A stretch of 64,000 bases of DNA from Actinostola sp. cb2023 (GCA_033675265.1 JAUJYZ010001565.1:301001-365000); one strand, 5' to 3'; counted from the stretch's first letter, positions 43,203-56,389 are shown. Numbers and translations: made by a program. The notes: generated by a model not told the origin, from the sequence alone.

Positions 43203-45405
43203 ATAGGGGACCAATCAAGAATACCACAGGGAGAACAATCAACAGCTACCACAGGGAGACCAATCAACAGCTACCACAGGGAGACCAATCAAGATTACCA
43301 CAGCGAGACCAATCAACAGTTACCACAGGAAGACCAATCAACAGTTACCACAGGGAGAACAATCAAATTTACCACAGGGAGACCAATCAACAGTTACCAC
43401 AGGGAGACCAATCAACAGTTACCACAGGGAGACCAATAAAGATTACCACAGGGAGACCAATCAAGCTTACCACAGGGAGACCAATCAACAGCTACCACAG
43501 GGAGACCAATAAAGATTACCACAGCGAGAACAATCAAGATTACCACAGCGAGACAAATCAAGATTACCACAGCGAGACCAATCAAGATTACCACAGGGAG
43601 ACCAATCAACAGTTACCACAAAGAGACCAATCAAGATTACCACAGCGAGACCAATCAAGATTACCACAGCGAGACCAATCAAGATTACCACAGCGACACC
43701 AATCAAGATTACCACAGGGAGACCAATCAACAGTTACCACAGGGAGACCAATCAACAGTTACCACAGGGAGACCAATCAACAGTTACCACAGGGAGACCA
43801 ATCAACAGTTACCACAGGGAGACCAATCAAGATTACCACAGGGAGACCAATCAACAGTTACCACAGGGAGACCAATCAAGATTACCACAGCGAGACCAAT
43901 CAACAGTTACCACAGGGAGACCAATCAAATTTACCACAGGGAGACCAATTAACAGTTACCACAGGGAGAACAATCAACAGCTACCACAGGGAGACCAATC
44001 AACAGCTACCACAGGGAGACCAATCAAGATTACCACAGCGAGACCAATCAACAGTTACCACAGGAAGACCAATCAACAGTTACCACAGGGAGAACAATCA
44101 AATTTACCAAGGGAGACCAATCAACAGTTACCACAGGGAGACCAATCAAGATTACCACAGCGAGACCAATCAACAGCTACCACAGGGAGACCAATCAAGA
44201 ATACCACAGCGAGACCAATCAACAGTTACCACAGCGAGACCAATCAACAGTTACCACAGCGAGACCATTCAACAGTTACCACAGGGACACCTATCAAGTT
44301 TACCACAGCGAGACCAATCAACAGTTACCACAGAGGCCCCAATCAAGATTACCACAGCGAGACCAATCAACAGCTACCACAGGGAGACCAATCAAGATTA
44401 CCACAGCGAGACCAATCAACAGTTACCACAGGGAGACCAATCAAATTTACCACAGGGAGACCAATCAACAGTTACCACAGGGAGAACAATCAACAGCTAC
44501 CACAGGGAGACCAATCAACAGCTACCACAGGGAGACCAATCAAGATTACCACAGCGAGACCAATCAACAGTTACCACAGGAAGACCAATCAACAGTTACC
44601 ACAGGGAGAACAATCAAATTTACCACAGGGAGACCAATCAACAGTTACCACAGGGAGACCAATCAAGATTACCACAGCGAGACCAATCAACAGCTACCAC
44701 AGGGAGAACAATCAAGAATACCACAGCGAGACCAATCAACAGTTACCACAGCGAGACCAATCAACAGTTACCACAGCGAGACCATTCAACAGTTACCACA
44801 GGGACACCTATCAAGTTTACCACAGCGAGACCAATTTCAACAGTTACCACAGAGGCCCCAATCAAGATTACCACAGCGAGACCAATCAACAGCTACCACA
44901 GGGAGACCAATCAAGAATACCACAGCGAGACCAATCAACAGTTACCACAGCGAGACCAATCAACAGTTACCATAGCGAGACCAATCAACAGCTACCACAG
45001 GGAGACCAATCAACAGCTACCACAGGGAGACCAATCAAGATTACCACAGCGAGACCAATCAACAGTTACCACAGGAAGACCAATCAACAGTTACCACAGG
45101 GAGAACAATCAAATTTACCACAGGGAGACCAATCAACAGTTACCACAGGGAGACCAATCAAGATTACCACAGCGAGACCAATCAACAGCTACCACAGGGA
45201 GACCAATCAAGAATACCACAGCGAGACCAATCAACAGTTACCACAGCGAGACCAATCAACAGTTACCATAGCGAGACCAATCAACAGTTACCACAGGGAG
45301 ACCTATCAAGTTTACCACAGCGAGACCAATCAACAGTTACCACAGGGGGACCAATCAAGCTTACCACAGCGAGACCAATCAACAGCTACCACAGGGAGAC
45401 CAATC
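43203..45405. repeat. CCAAT-containing 24/25-bp satellite, copy 1, about 90 units
   Basis: The unit ACCACAGGGAGACCAATCAA plus CAGTT, CAGCT, GATT or ATTT (24-25 bp) repeats for 2.2 kb. Each unit holds ACCAATCA. A higher-order block of about 340 bp, recognised by GACACCTATCAAGTT and GAGGCCCC variants, is itself repeated several times. In ECM29 direction it sits in the last intron. Confidence 0.95.
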
Positions 45406-45544
45406 AATAAAACGAGCTCATATGAAGTGCTAGTCTAAGCAGGAACTGTCGCAAGTCTCTCGCTCCCTCCTGGTCTCCACTCATCCATTATCCCACCATT
45501 TCCCTTCCCTCGCTCTCTTTCTCTCTCTCCTGTCACAGACTCAC

Positions 45545-45616
45545 GTTTTAATGAGACAATGAGAGTTTCCAGGACTTCCAGAGAACCTACCCGAACAGCA
45601 GCATATTTCTTGTTTT
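45545..45616 (-). pseudogene. Duplicate of the penultimate ECM29 exon (copy 1)
   Basis: Acceptor TTTGTAG|AAAAC, donor AAAAC|GTGAGT; product [18 protein letters not shown] then IVSLK. It is identical in design to 49377-49448, with V instead of L at one residue. Phase and splice sites are intact, so this may be a usable alternative exon rather than a dead copy. Confidence 0.75.
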
Positions 45617-45724
45617 CTACAAACACAAGGAATGTCGTACATTTAACCCGAAAATAGTATTTTAGTAATTAATCCAGGGAATTGAGAATTGGCAGTTTAG
45701 GGTCGATAGTTGGTTTTATAATTA

Positions 45725-47035
45725 TGGATGAATGGATGGATGGACAGGGGAATAAGTGGTGCACAATATGGATACATAGGATGAATGGATGGAATGGGAT
45801 AGAATGAGATGAATGAATGGATGGACAGGGGAATAAGTGGTGCACGATATGGATACATGGGAAAAATGAATGGAATGAGATAGAATGAGATGAATGGATG
45901 GATGGACAGGGGAATAAGTGGTGCACGATATGGATACATGGGATGAATGAATGGAATGGGATAAAATGAGATGAATGGATGTGATGGATATATGTATGGA
46001 TGATTGCATTGATGGACTGGGGCATTACCGTATTTATGTGATGGAATGGGAATGAATGGGATGGATGGATAAATGGATGGATGAATGCATTGACAAATGG
46101 ATGAACTGGGGCATAGAAGGTCGAATGAGTTCACTGACGCAATGTAATGCATTTATGTGATGGAATGGGAATGAATGGATGGATGGATAAATGGATGGAT
46201 GAATGCATTGACAAATGGATGGACTGCGGCATAGAAGGACGAAGGAGTTCACAGACGCAATGTAACGCATTTATGTGATGGAATGGGAATGAATGGAATG
46301 GATGGATATATGTATGGATGAATGCATTGACAAATGGATGGACTGGGGCATAGAAGGTCGAATGAGTTCACTGACGCAATGTACCGCATTTATGTGATGG
46401 AATGGGCATGAATGGATGGATGGATAAATGGATGGATGAATGCATTGACAAATGGATGGACTGGGTCATAGAAGGACGAAGGAGTTCACAAACGCAATGT
46501 ACCGCATTTATGTGATGGAATGGGAATGAATGGGATGGATGGATATATGTATGGATGAATGCATTGACAAATGGATGGACTGGGGCATAGAAGGTCGAAT
46601 GAGTTTACTGACGCAATGTAACGCATTTATGTGATGGAATGGGAATGAATGGATGGATGGATAAATGTATGGATGAATGCATTGACAAATGGATGAACTG
46701 GGGCATAGAAGGTCGAATGAGTTCACTGACGCAATGTACCGCATTTATGTGATGGAATGGGAATGAATGAATGGATGGATAAATGGATAGATGAATGCAT
46801 TGACAAATGGATGGACTGGGTCATAGAAGGACGAAGGAGTTCACAGACGCAATGTATCGCATTTATGTGATGGAATGGGAATGAATGGATATATGGATGG
46901 ATGAATGCATTGACAAATGGATGGACTGGGGCATAGAAGGTCGAATGAGTTCACTGACGCAATGTACCGCATTTATGTGATGGAATGGGAATGAATGGGA
47001 TGGATGGATAAATGGATGGATGGATGGATTCATTT
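45725..47035. repeat. GGAT/GAAT satellite with about 119-bp higher-order unit, copy 1
   Basis: Short (GGAT/GAAT)n tracts alternate with GCATTGACAAATGGATG and GAGTTCACTGACGCAATG blocks every 118-120 bp, about nine times. The left edge has a different, shorter variant with GGGGAATAAGTGGTGCAC. Ser/Ile/His-rich frames here are artefacts. Confidence 0.9.
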
Positions 47036-47244
47036 TTTAATTAGATTAATTCTCAAAACTCGTTCCCAGTCCTTTACTCGTTTCTAAAGTGGCTAATTTG
47101 CCGCTTAGAGGCAACGACCAATCAAAACAGGGTCACATTTAATAGAACTATTTATTCATTGCCGGCAGAAATCGCTGAACAAACTATTGCTTTACGCTGC
47201 TTTGCATATAACTCCTTAATCACCGTGAAAGGACAGCAGCAACG

Positions 47245-47592
47245 ATGAACAAGAAATCCAAAGTGCTATATGTAGCTCTCTGTTTCCTGATAATACTTTG
47301 GACTTCGATGGAGGAATGTGAAGGTGTTTGTCCACGTGCTATTATTCCTAGTCGCCCACGTCTTATTCGCCAAAAAACTGGCCATCATGTAGAGGTATGC
47401 CATCGGAACTATAAACGACGCAACAGCGCGCAAAACGAAGATGATTTGTCCAAGGTAAGAGAGTTAAGGTACAGTTTAGTCATGAAAAGGACATCAAAGG
47501 AAAACTTTCCTTTTCTCTCTCTACTTTAATTTTAGGGGTCAACTTTCAACAGTCAAGCAGTTAGGATACGATATTTGCTCGTTGCTGTGTGA
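47245..47592 (+). pseudogene. Small secreted peptide gene, copy 2, altered second exon
   Basis: Exon 1 is 47245-47454 (70 codons, donor CCAAG|GTAAGAG, no frame break), with the same signal peptide and two Cys as copy 1. Exon 2 begins at 47536 after TTTTAG and is read in another frame than in copy 1, because its start is one base shorter. It ends after 18 codons (YLLVAV*) and lacks the two exon-2 Cys. As written it would make an 88-aa product. Whether this or the copy 1 form is ancestral cannot be decided here. Confidence 0.6.
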
Positions 47593-47717
47593 ACGCCGGT
47601 ATATTTTCTGAACACGTACTGACCTAATTTCACCAGAAACTGATCAAAACTGTCTAATAATAACGATGCTAAAACTATACTTGGATGAAATTCACGATGG
47701 GAAATGTTAATGACATA

Positions 47718-47857
47718 GAGTGATGGCACTTAACCCGTGAAACAAAATCTAATAGTTAGTGACTAATAGTCAGATCAAAACAAAAGAAACAATGGAATTA
47801 GTGTCTAGTAATATCTACTTGGATAATATCTGTTTAACGGGTTAAGTGCCATCATTC
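47718..47857. mobile_element. TA-target MITE, GAGTGATGGCACTTAACC family; empty site seen
   Basis: The ends GAGTGATGGCACTTAACCC and GGGTTAAGTGCCATCATTC are inverted, with TA on both sides. At the matching place in copy 1 (about 42440) the sequence reads ATGACATATTTCTTCG with a single TA, so this is a clean empty site. Confidence 0.9.
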
Positions 47858-48287
47858 TATTGAATTCTTCGTTGAAAAGAATGAATATTTGTAAATAGCA
47901 CTACAATATTTTTAATTTGTTAACTATTTAAAAATAGTTTTATTGAAAATACACGTATGCGTGAATTTTGGTTGTTCAAGATATTCCCTCGGCAACCATC
48001 AGTTCTGCTCCATCTCTGTAATTAAGTAAGCCAGGCAATATTGGAATGTGAAAATAAATAACGTATTTCACCTTAATTCATGCCATTATTTCCCCGTATT
48101 TCACTCAGCATTCATTTCTGGTTGGTGATGTGTGATTTTATACGGTAGTCGAATCATTATTCTCAAATTAAATCTTCGTAAATCCCCGACTAATATTCTA
48201 CAATACATATTTGATGGTTAGATAGATAATACGGGCTTATATTTCACGTCTTGGTTGGTATTATCTGTCAAACCAGTGAATAAGGGA

Positions 48288-48293
48288 TTTATT
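48288..48293 (-). terminator. Likely ECM29 polyadenylation signal
   Basis: AATAAA on the minus strand, 152 bp after the ECM29 stop codon. The duplicate has the same signal near 42881. Confidence 0.5.
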
Positions 48294-48444
48294 ATTATTG
48301 TATGTCTTGGTTCGTTCAAATTCGTCCATTTTTGCCCTTTGCGTGCGCGGCAAGTGTGTAATACGCTGGGATACTTTGCGAGTTCTCTTGACCTTATATG
48401 GTAGCATGACACACTAGCGGGATAACATAGGTGAAATGCCATTA

Positions 48445-51400
48445 TCATTCATGTAGTATTTCTTTCTTCAGTAAAACCGCTTTGTCTTTGATTCGAGGTT
48501 CTTTATCGTTATAAATATATTTTAAACTGTCCAAAATCATGTCCTTTTGGTCCAGTAATAATAACGATTGACAATCGGTACCTGAAGACGATAAATAATG
48601 TTAAAACCATAGGGGACCAATCAAGCTTACCACAGGGAGACCAATCAACAGTTTCCACAGGGAGACCAATCAAGCTTACCACAGGGAGACCAATCAACAG
48701 CTACCACAGGGAGACCAATCAACAGTTACCACAGGGAGACCAATCAACAGTTACCACAGGGAGACCAATCAACAGTTACCACAGGGAGACCAATCAACAG
48801 TTACCACAGGGAGACCAATCAACAGTTACCACAGAGAGACCAATCAACAGCTAGGTAGACCAATCGACAGCTAACAAAGGGAGACCAATCGACAGCTAAC
48901 AAAGGGAGACCAATCAACAACTACCACAGGGAGACCAATCAACAGCTACCACAGGGAGACCAATCAACAGCTAGGTAGACCAATCGACAGCTAACAAAGG
49001 GAGACCAATCGACAGCTAACAAAGGGAGACCAATCAACAACTACCACAGGGAGACCAATCAACAGCTACCACAGGGAGACCAATCAACAGCTACCACAGG
49101 GAGACCAATCAACAGCTACAACAGGGAGACCAATCAACAGTTACCACAGGGAGACCAATCAACAGCTACCACAGGGAGACCAATCAACAGCTACCACAGG
49201 GAGACCAATCAACAGCTACAACAGGGAGACCAATCAATAAAACGAGCTCATATGAAGTGCTAGTCTAAGCAGGAACTGTCGCAAGTCTATCGCTCCCTCC
49301 TGGTCTCCACATCCATTATCCCACCATTTCCCTTCCCTCGCTCTCTTTCTCTCTCTCTCTCCTGTCACAGACTCACGTTTTAATGAGACAATGAGAGTTT
49401 CCAGGACTTCCAGAGAACCTAGCCGAACAGCAGCGTATTTCTTGTTTTCTACAAACACAAGGAATGTCGTACATTTAACCCGCAAATAGAGTGCAAACCA
49501 TATGTCCGTGAAATAGTACTATTACTAAATAGTACTAAATAGTGTTATCTCCATTGTTTTCTATTGTTTCATCAGTGCTATTTAGTACTAATTAGTTAGT
49601 ACTGTTTCACGGACATATGGTTTGCACTCTAGTATTTTAGTAATTTAGCCAGGGAATAAGCCAAGTCAGAGTTTAAGGAATACCGTGATTCCTGGAACCG
49701 AATCGGGATAAAATCCAACCGGAAGTTGAGTTTCGCCATACATTTACTGTAAATCTGCTAGAATCTTAGGTGAAAATATCAGTCGTTTACGTGCCTTAGT
49801 TAGACTCTAAGAAAGATTTACTCGACTAAAGGTGAGTGTTTAAGACATAATGCGCCTTTGTGAGCCAATATTTGAGTGTCAGAACAAAAAGAACACGATT
49901 ATAGATGGTCTTGTTTTGACTGAGTAATGACTAGAGATTCGCCCGCCATGACACACCGGGACACCGAAACTTGCCTAGAATAATTTTATTTCCCTTGAAT
50001 ATTTCCTGATAAACTATAACTTTATATTTAGATGAGGATTTGTGCATTTACCACTGCAGTCACAGTACTTTTCAACTCATAAACTGCCGTAATAAAAGCA
50101 AATGTAACTGATTGCCATGTCTGTCTTTTAATACTTGTCTTCCTCCTTTCGTCCTTCACCATTGATAGCAAATATTGACACTAGAAGAGAGTGGATTAAA
50201 CTGGTCTCAGAAAAGACCCAACACTGAACTGGGGAAAAATCGCAGCCTCGTCAAGATTGACGAATATGTTCTGCACATTTTGTCGACGGGAAACCAATTA
50301 ACCGAAATAAATCCTCAGTATTCCTTCAATATTCCTTAATCAACTTCTCCTGCACAACAACAAAATGCACAAATCCTCATCTAAAAATAAAATTATAGTT
50401 TATCAGGAAATATTCCAGTGAATTTAAAACTACGGGCGAATCTCCAGTCATTACTCAGTCAAAACAAGACCATTTAAAACTACGGGCGAATCCTAGTCAT
50501 TACTCAGTCAAAACAAGACCATTTAAAATCGTGTTCTTTTTGTTCTGACACTCATATATTGGCTCACAAAGACGCATTATGTCTTAAACACTCACCTTTA
50601 GTCGAGTAAATCTTTCTTAGAGTCTAACTAAGGCACGTAAACGACTGATATTTTCACCTAAGATTCTAGCAGATTTACAGTAAATGTATGGCGAAACTCA
50701 ACTTCCGGTTGGATTTTATCCCGATTCGGTTCCAGGAATCACGGTATTCCTTAAAGTGCACCTCTTCTAGTGAGATTGTTTTAAAAATCGATAGTTGGTT
50801 CAATAATAATGGATGAATGGATTGTTGGGGGGAATAAGTGGTGATTGGATACATTGCGTTTATGATGGAATATAGAGGTTTGAAATCTGGATGTGATGCA
50901 AATTTGGATGACGTCTATTGATGGATGGGCCATAACTTATTTAGACTTTTTCAAGAAGAACTTATTTTTGAAATGGGCAAAAAAGTTATAAAATCATTTA
51001 TGAATGATGAAAATATTCTGTAAATTTACAAATGGGTCATATAATCAGCACGAGGGCGTTTTTGTATAATAAATGATTCCTGGGTAGACGTCATCAAATT
51101 TGCATATGAGATTGGAAACCTCTATAACTCATAAACGCAAGGTTCAAATCACAAAATACCGAAACCCAACAACTATTCAGCTTATATTGAATAGATTTTT
51201 AATGGAATCTCACAGGGGTGGGGTGCACTTTAAACTCTGACTTGGCTTATTGAGAATTGGCAGTTTAGGGTCGATAGTTGGTTTTATAATTATGGATGAA
51301 TGGATGGATGGACAGGGGAATAAGTGGTGCACGATATGGATACATGGGATGAATGAATGGAATGGGATAAAATGAGATGAATGGATGTGGGGCATAGAAG

Positions 51401-51999
51401 GTCGAATGAGTTCACTGACGCAATGTAACGCATTTATGTGATGGAATGGGAATGAATGGATGGATGGATAAATGGATGGATGAATGCATTGACAAATGGA
51501 TGAACTGGGGCATAGAAGGTCGAATGAGTTCACTGACGCAATGTAACGCATTTATGTGATGGAATGGGAATGGATGGGATGGGATGGATAAATGGATGGA
51601 TGAATGCATATATTGACAAATGGATGAACTGGGGCATAGAAGGTCGAATGAGTTCACTGACGCAATGTAACGCATTTATGTGATGGAATGGGAATGGATG
51701 GGATGGGATGGATAAATGGATGGATGAATGCATATTGACAAATGGATGAACTGGGGCATAGAAGGTCGAATGAGTTCACTGACGCAATGTACCGCATTGA
51801 TGTGATGGAATGGGAATGAATGGATGGATGGATAAATGGATGGATGGATGGATGGATGGATGGATGAACATTACCTAGTTCTCCACACACTGGTGGTATT
51901 GTATGTTGTAAGATGATATCTAGTGTTGTCGGTATTGATGACTCATCGGTATCCATGGTTACATTAGATTTATCTGTCGGTGGTAACTGCCACTTTAAT
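48445..51999 (-). CDS. ECPAS: ECM29 exons 22-24, C-terminus
   Basis: Exon 22 ([16 protein letters not shown]), exon 23 ([18 protein letters not shown]) and exon 24 ([17 protein letters not shown], ending LLKKEILHE*) match the final HEAT repeats. Exons 23 and 24 exist a second time further away (45545-45616, 43066-43175). Exon 24 is convergent with the peptide gene of copy 2. Confidence 0.88.
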
Positions 52000-54900
52000 C
52001 TACAAACATCATGAAGAAAGCAGAACCAAGAAGAAATGAGATCACCCTTCGTGGATTACAGATGACTACACTGTAGCTCTGCAGGGCCCGGTTGTTCGAA
52101 AGTGGGTCAACACTAACCTGGGGTAAATGGATGGATGGATGGTTAAAGGGTAGTGAATACCTAGGGTTCTCCACACACTGGTAGTGGTATTGCAGGGAGG
52201 GTAAGAATACTGCAGGGATATACTAGTGGGAGGGTAGTGAATTCTGCAGGGAGGGTAGTGAATGCTGCAGGGAGTATCCAGAATACTACATTAGATTTAT
52301 CTGTCGGGAGGGTACTGCCACTTTAATCTACAAACATCATGAAGAAAGCAGAACCAAGAAGAAATGAGATCACCCTTCGTGGATTACAGATGAACTGCAC
52401 ACTGTAGCTCTGCAGGGGCCCGGTTGTTGCAGGGAGGGTAGTCAACACTAGGGAGGGGTTAAATAGGAAGCTAACCTAGGGTTAAGGGAGGGTAGTGAAT
52501 ACTGCAGGGTACTGAGGTGCAGGGAAGAGAATACTGCAGGGAGGGTAGTGAATACTGCAGGGAGGGTAGAGAATACTGCAGGGAGGGTAGAGAATACTGC
52601 AGGGAGGGTAGTGAATTCTGCAGGGAGGGTAGTGAATGCTGCAGGGAGGGTAGAGAATACTGCAGGGAGGGTAGTGAACACTGCAGGGAGGGTAGTGAAC
52701 ACTGCAGGAAGGGTAGTGAATACTGCAGGGAGGGTAGTGAATACTGCAGGGAGGGTAGTGAATACTGCAGGGAGGGTACTGAGTGTATACTGCAGGGAAG
52801 ATAGTGAATACTGCAGGGAGGGTAGTGAATACTGCTGGAAGGGTAGAGAATACTGCAGGGAGGGTAGAGAATACTGCAGGGAGGGTAGTGAATTCTGCAG
52901 GGAGGGTAGTGAATACTGCAGGAAGGGTAGTGAATACTGCAGGGAGGGTAGTGAATACTGCAGGGAGGGTACTGAGTGTATACTGCAGGGAAGATAGTGA
53001 ATACTGCAGGGAGGGTAGTGAATACTGCTGGAAGGGTAGTGTATACTGCAGGGAAGATAGTGAATACTGCTGGAAGGGTAGTAGGAAGGTAGATAAGTTA
53101 ATAACAAAGAGGACATATATAATGTTACTAGCCTGCTGACAAAGGATTTGATGGCTCGAAGTACTACAACTTGTACTTTCCATGTACTTGACGTCAGTGC
53201 TTTAGATAACACAACAATGAACCTTACTCCATGCGACTCTACAACAAAACAAGACTGGTTGAACAGGACATGTTGTTGGATAGAACAGGTGCTGAAGAGA
53301 AGGAGAGGAAAGGAGGGAAAAGAAGTGAAAGGAGTGAAGGGAAACGAAAAGAGAAAGAATGGAAATAAGAGAGGAAGACGAAGAAAGAAAAGGACAAAGA
53401 AATGGTGCACCTTGACAAGCAAGCAATCTGTCAATATACCTTGAGTATGGTGAGATTCCTTGGGCCAAGCTCGTCCTAGACATTCATACATTGCACCTAG
53501 AAGATCCTGATCGGTAATCTTTTCTTCGTCTTCTTCGATTCGCTGTTCTTTTCCATCATGGTTTTCTTCCTCTTCTTCCTTTGGTTCCTGAAGTTAATAC
53601 AGTCATACATTCTTGCTATTATTGTGCTATAATACATGGTGGTGTATATTCATCTAAGGGACTGAGTAATTATCTCTAGTGCCTGAAGTGTGGTCGCTTT
53701 AGAGGTCCAGCTACAGAATGAAATGTTCCTATCTTTTATCAAAGGCTTTATCATTAATACATCGTCATACCTCCCTAAGCGACCACTCTTGTCAAAAATG
53801 TTGTTCGTTTACAAGATGTGCTCGCTTCGATTGGAAGTGTGCTTACCGGGTCGATAAGAGGAAAGATGAGAGCTGCGATTTCCTGGAATCTAACCAGTGA
53901 GTATTCTTCAACAATTTGGCCAAAACACTGCAGCGCTGTTTTCTTGTAGGTAGGGTTTACTTTTCTGCATTCCTTGAAAACTGAATCGACCACCTGAAAT
54001 GAATTCAACGAGAAAAGCTATGTTGAAATGAGCATCGAAGATACCATGATATTGATAGTTCACTACCAGGTGCGACAGCTGCCCCTGATCATGCAGGTCA
54101 TCTTTTGGGACAGTCCCGCTAGTCCCTCAAGTCGTCCCTTGGGACAATCTCTCTAGTTGATCCTGTGGGACAGTCCCGCTAGTCGACCCCACAAATCAGT
54201 CCCGCTGATCATCCCTCAAGTCATCCCTTGGGACAATCCCTCTAGTTCATCCCGCAGGTCATTATTCCTCGGGATGGTCCCGCTAGTCAATCCCACAAAT
54301 CAGTCCAGCTGATCATCCCTCAAGTCATCCCTTGGGACAATCCCTCTAGTTCATCCCACGGGTCATTCTTCGGTATGGTCCCGCTAGTCGATCCCACAAA
54401 TCAGTCCCGCTGATCAACCCTCAAGTCGTCCCTTGGGACAATGCCTCTAGTTGATCCTGTGGGTCATTCTTCGTTATGGTCCCGCTAGTCGATCCCACAA
54501 ATCAGTCCCGCTGATCAACCCTCAAGTCGTCCCTTGGGACAATGCCTCTAGTTGATCCTGTGGGTCATTCTTCGTTATGGTCCCGCTAGTCGATCCCACA
54601 AATCAGTCCCGCTGATCATCCCTCAAGTCGTCCCTTGGGACAATGCCTCTAGTTGATCCTGTGGGTCATTCTTCGTTATGGTCCCGCTAGTCGATCCCAC
54701 AAATCAGTCCCGCTGATCATCCCTCAAGTCGTCCCTTGGGACAGTCCCTCTAGTTCATCCCGCAGGTCATTATTCCTCGGGATGGTCCCGCTAGTCGATC
54801 CCACAAATCAGTCCCGCTGATCATCCCTCAAGTCGTCCCTTGGGACAGTCCCTCTAGTTCATCCCGCGGGTCATTATTCCTCGAGAATTCCGATGGTGTT

Positions 54901-56389
54901 ATGACGTACCTGTTCAATATTTGGTACAACAGGAGGGTTTGAAGATTCAATGGATTTCCTGCAACAGACATGTTGATGACTCATTAATTCTGGTTTCTTA
55001 ATTCTTTCATAAGTGTATTTATTCATTCATCTCTCTATTCATTCATTCATTCGTTTATTCGTCCATTCGTTCAGTCAATTACCTGCATTGTTTACAAATA
55101 CACAAGATAGCTTCAAGCAATGACTCCTGTGAACAAACAAGACACCAAACAAAAGGTCAAGTACACCAACAGACACAAGCAATGTAAAACTGCAAAAACA
55201 AGTCTTCTCTCTACTGTTAGATCATGCAGTGTAGAGACATCCAAGAAATAAACTATTTTCTTTCATCTTACAAATCCGGTCTGTGACTGGGTACGAGTGT
55301 TCTAACCATTGAGATAGCAGTACTTAAAGGGGGTCTAGTACGTAAATCGTTCAAAATTTGATTTAGCTGAAACTTCACTAAATAATCTCAAAGACCCATA
55401 CAATCACTGGTTAATTTTTTTCTCAAAAATTCCAATGGAAAGTAATACATTTTTATGAATCTTTAGAGGTGCCAGTGACGTCACTGACTCAACCCAAACT
55501 CAGCTCCATACATTTCTTTGTATTTTGTGATCAAAATATCTGAACGGTTTGTTCAGATAACAGCTCTGCACTGAAGAAAACTAGTCAAAAAATCAATCCT
55601 AAGCAGATACAAGGTAAGAAAACTCCTTCACACAAACGTTTAGCTTCATAGAAATAAAATAGTTCAAGACATTAAACATGAAGAAATGTATGGAGCGAAG
55701 CCGTGATGATTGTTTGGGTTGAGTCAGTGACGTCACTGGCACCTCTAAAGATTCATAAAAAATTATTACTTCCCATTGGAATTTTTGAGAAAAAAATTAA
55801 CCAGTGATTGTATGGGTCTTTGAGAATATTTCAGTGAAGTTTCAGCTAAATCAAACTTTGAACGATTTACGTACTAGTCCCCCTTTAAATGCTGACAATA
55901 TTATCTCCAATGTAAAAACTGCATAGCCTATCCAATATACTGGAGAAAGAACATTGAATCCATGCAAGTGATATTTCCACTAGTCTTTCATTGAGGGCAA
56001 ACACCTTGAAAAACTTGTAACTGATTAGTCAATGAATGAATGAATGAATGAATGAATGAATGGATGAATGAATGGATGAATGAATGGATGGATGGATGAA
56101 TGGATGGATGAATGGATGAATGAATGAATGGATGAATGAATGGATGAATGGATGGATGAATGAATGAATGAATGGATGAATGGATGAATGAATGGATGAA
56201 TGAACGAATGAATGGATGAATGGATGAACGAATGAATGAATGAATGAATGAATGAATGAATGGATGGATGAATGAATGGATGAATGGATGAATGGATGAA
56301 TGGATGAATGAACGAATGAATGGATGGATGAATGAACGAACGAATGAATGAATGGATGGATGAACGAACGAACGAACGAATGGATGGAT

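Larger units (their letters stand above)
41400..47050. repeat. Segmental duplication, copy 1 (distal)
   Basis: In order this holds: promoter-like block, peptide gene (+), ECM29 last exon copy (-), CCAAT satellite, ECM29 penultimate exon copy (-), and GGAT-type satellite. The same order with near-identical sequence occurs in 47090-51870. Copy 1 has a tRNA-derived SINE and a longer CCAAT satellite (2.2 kb versus 0.6 kb). It lacks the three elements present in copy 2. Confidence 0.9.
47090..51870. repeat. Segmental duplication, copy 2 (proximal to ECM29)
   Basis: Same order as copy 1, continuous with the rest of ECM29 on its right. It contains three insertions missing from copy 1: 47718-47857, 49489-49629 and 49658-51248. 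Confidence 0.9.

Noticed and set aside
45435..45626. 63-codon frame extending ECM29 exon 23 copy into [11 protein letters not shown]
   Set aside because: The extension runs over a GAGAGA microsatellite after a strong donor (AAAAC|GTGAGT) and changes frame between the two duplicates; splicing to the next exon is the better model.
52448..53183. Ser/Leu/Pro/Gln-repeat and Arg/Glu/Gly-repeat frames on both strands
   Set aside because: They come from the 21-bp satellite, whose length is a multiple of 3. Only the parts overlapping ECM29 exons 20 and 21 are coding.
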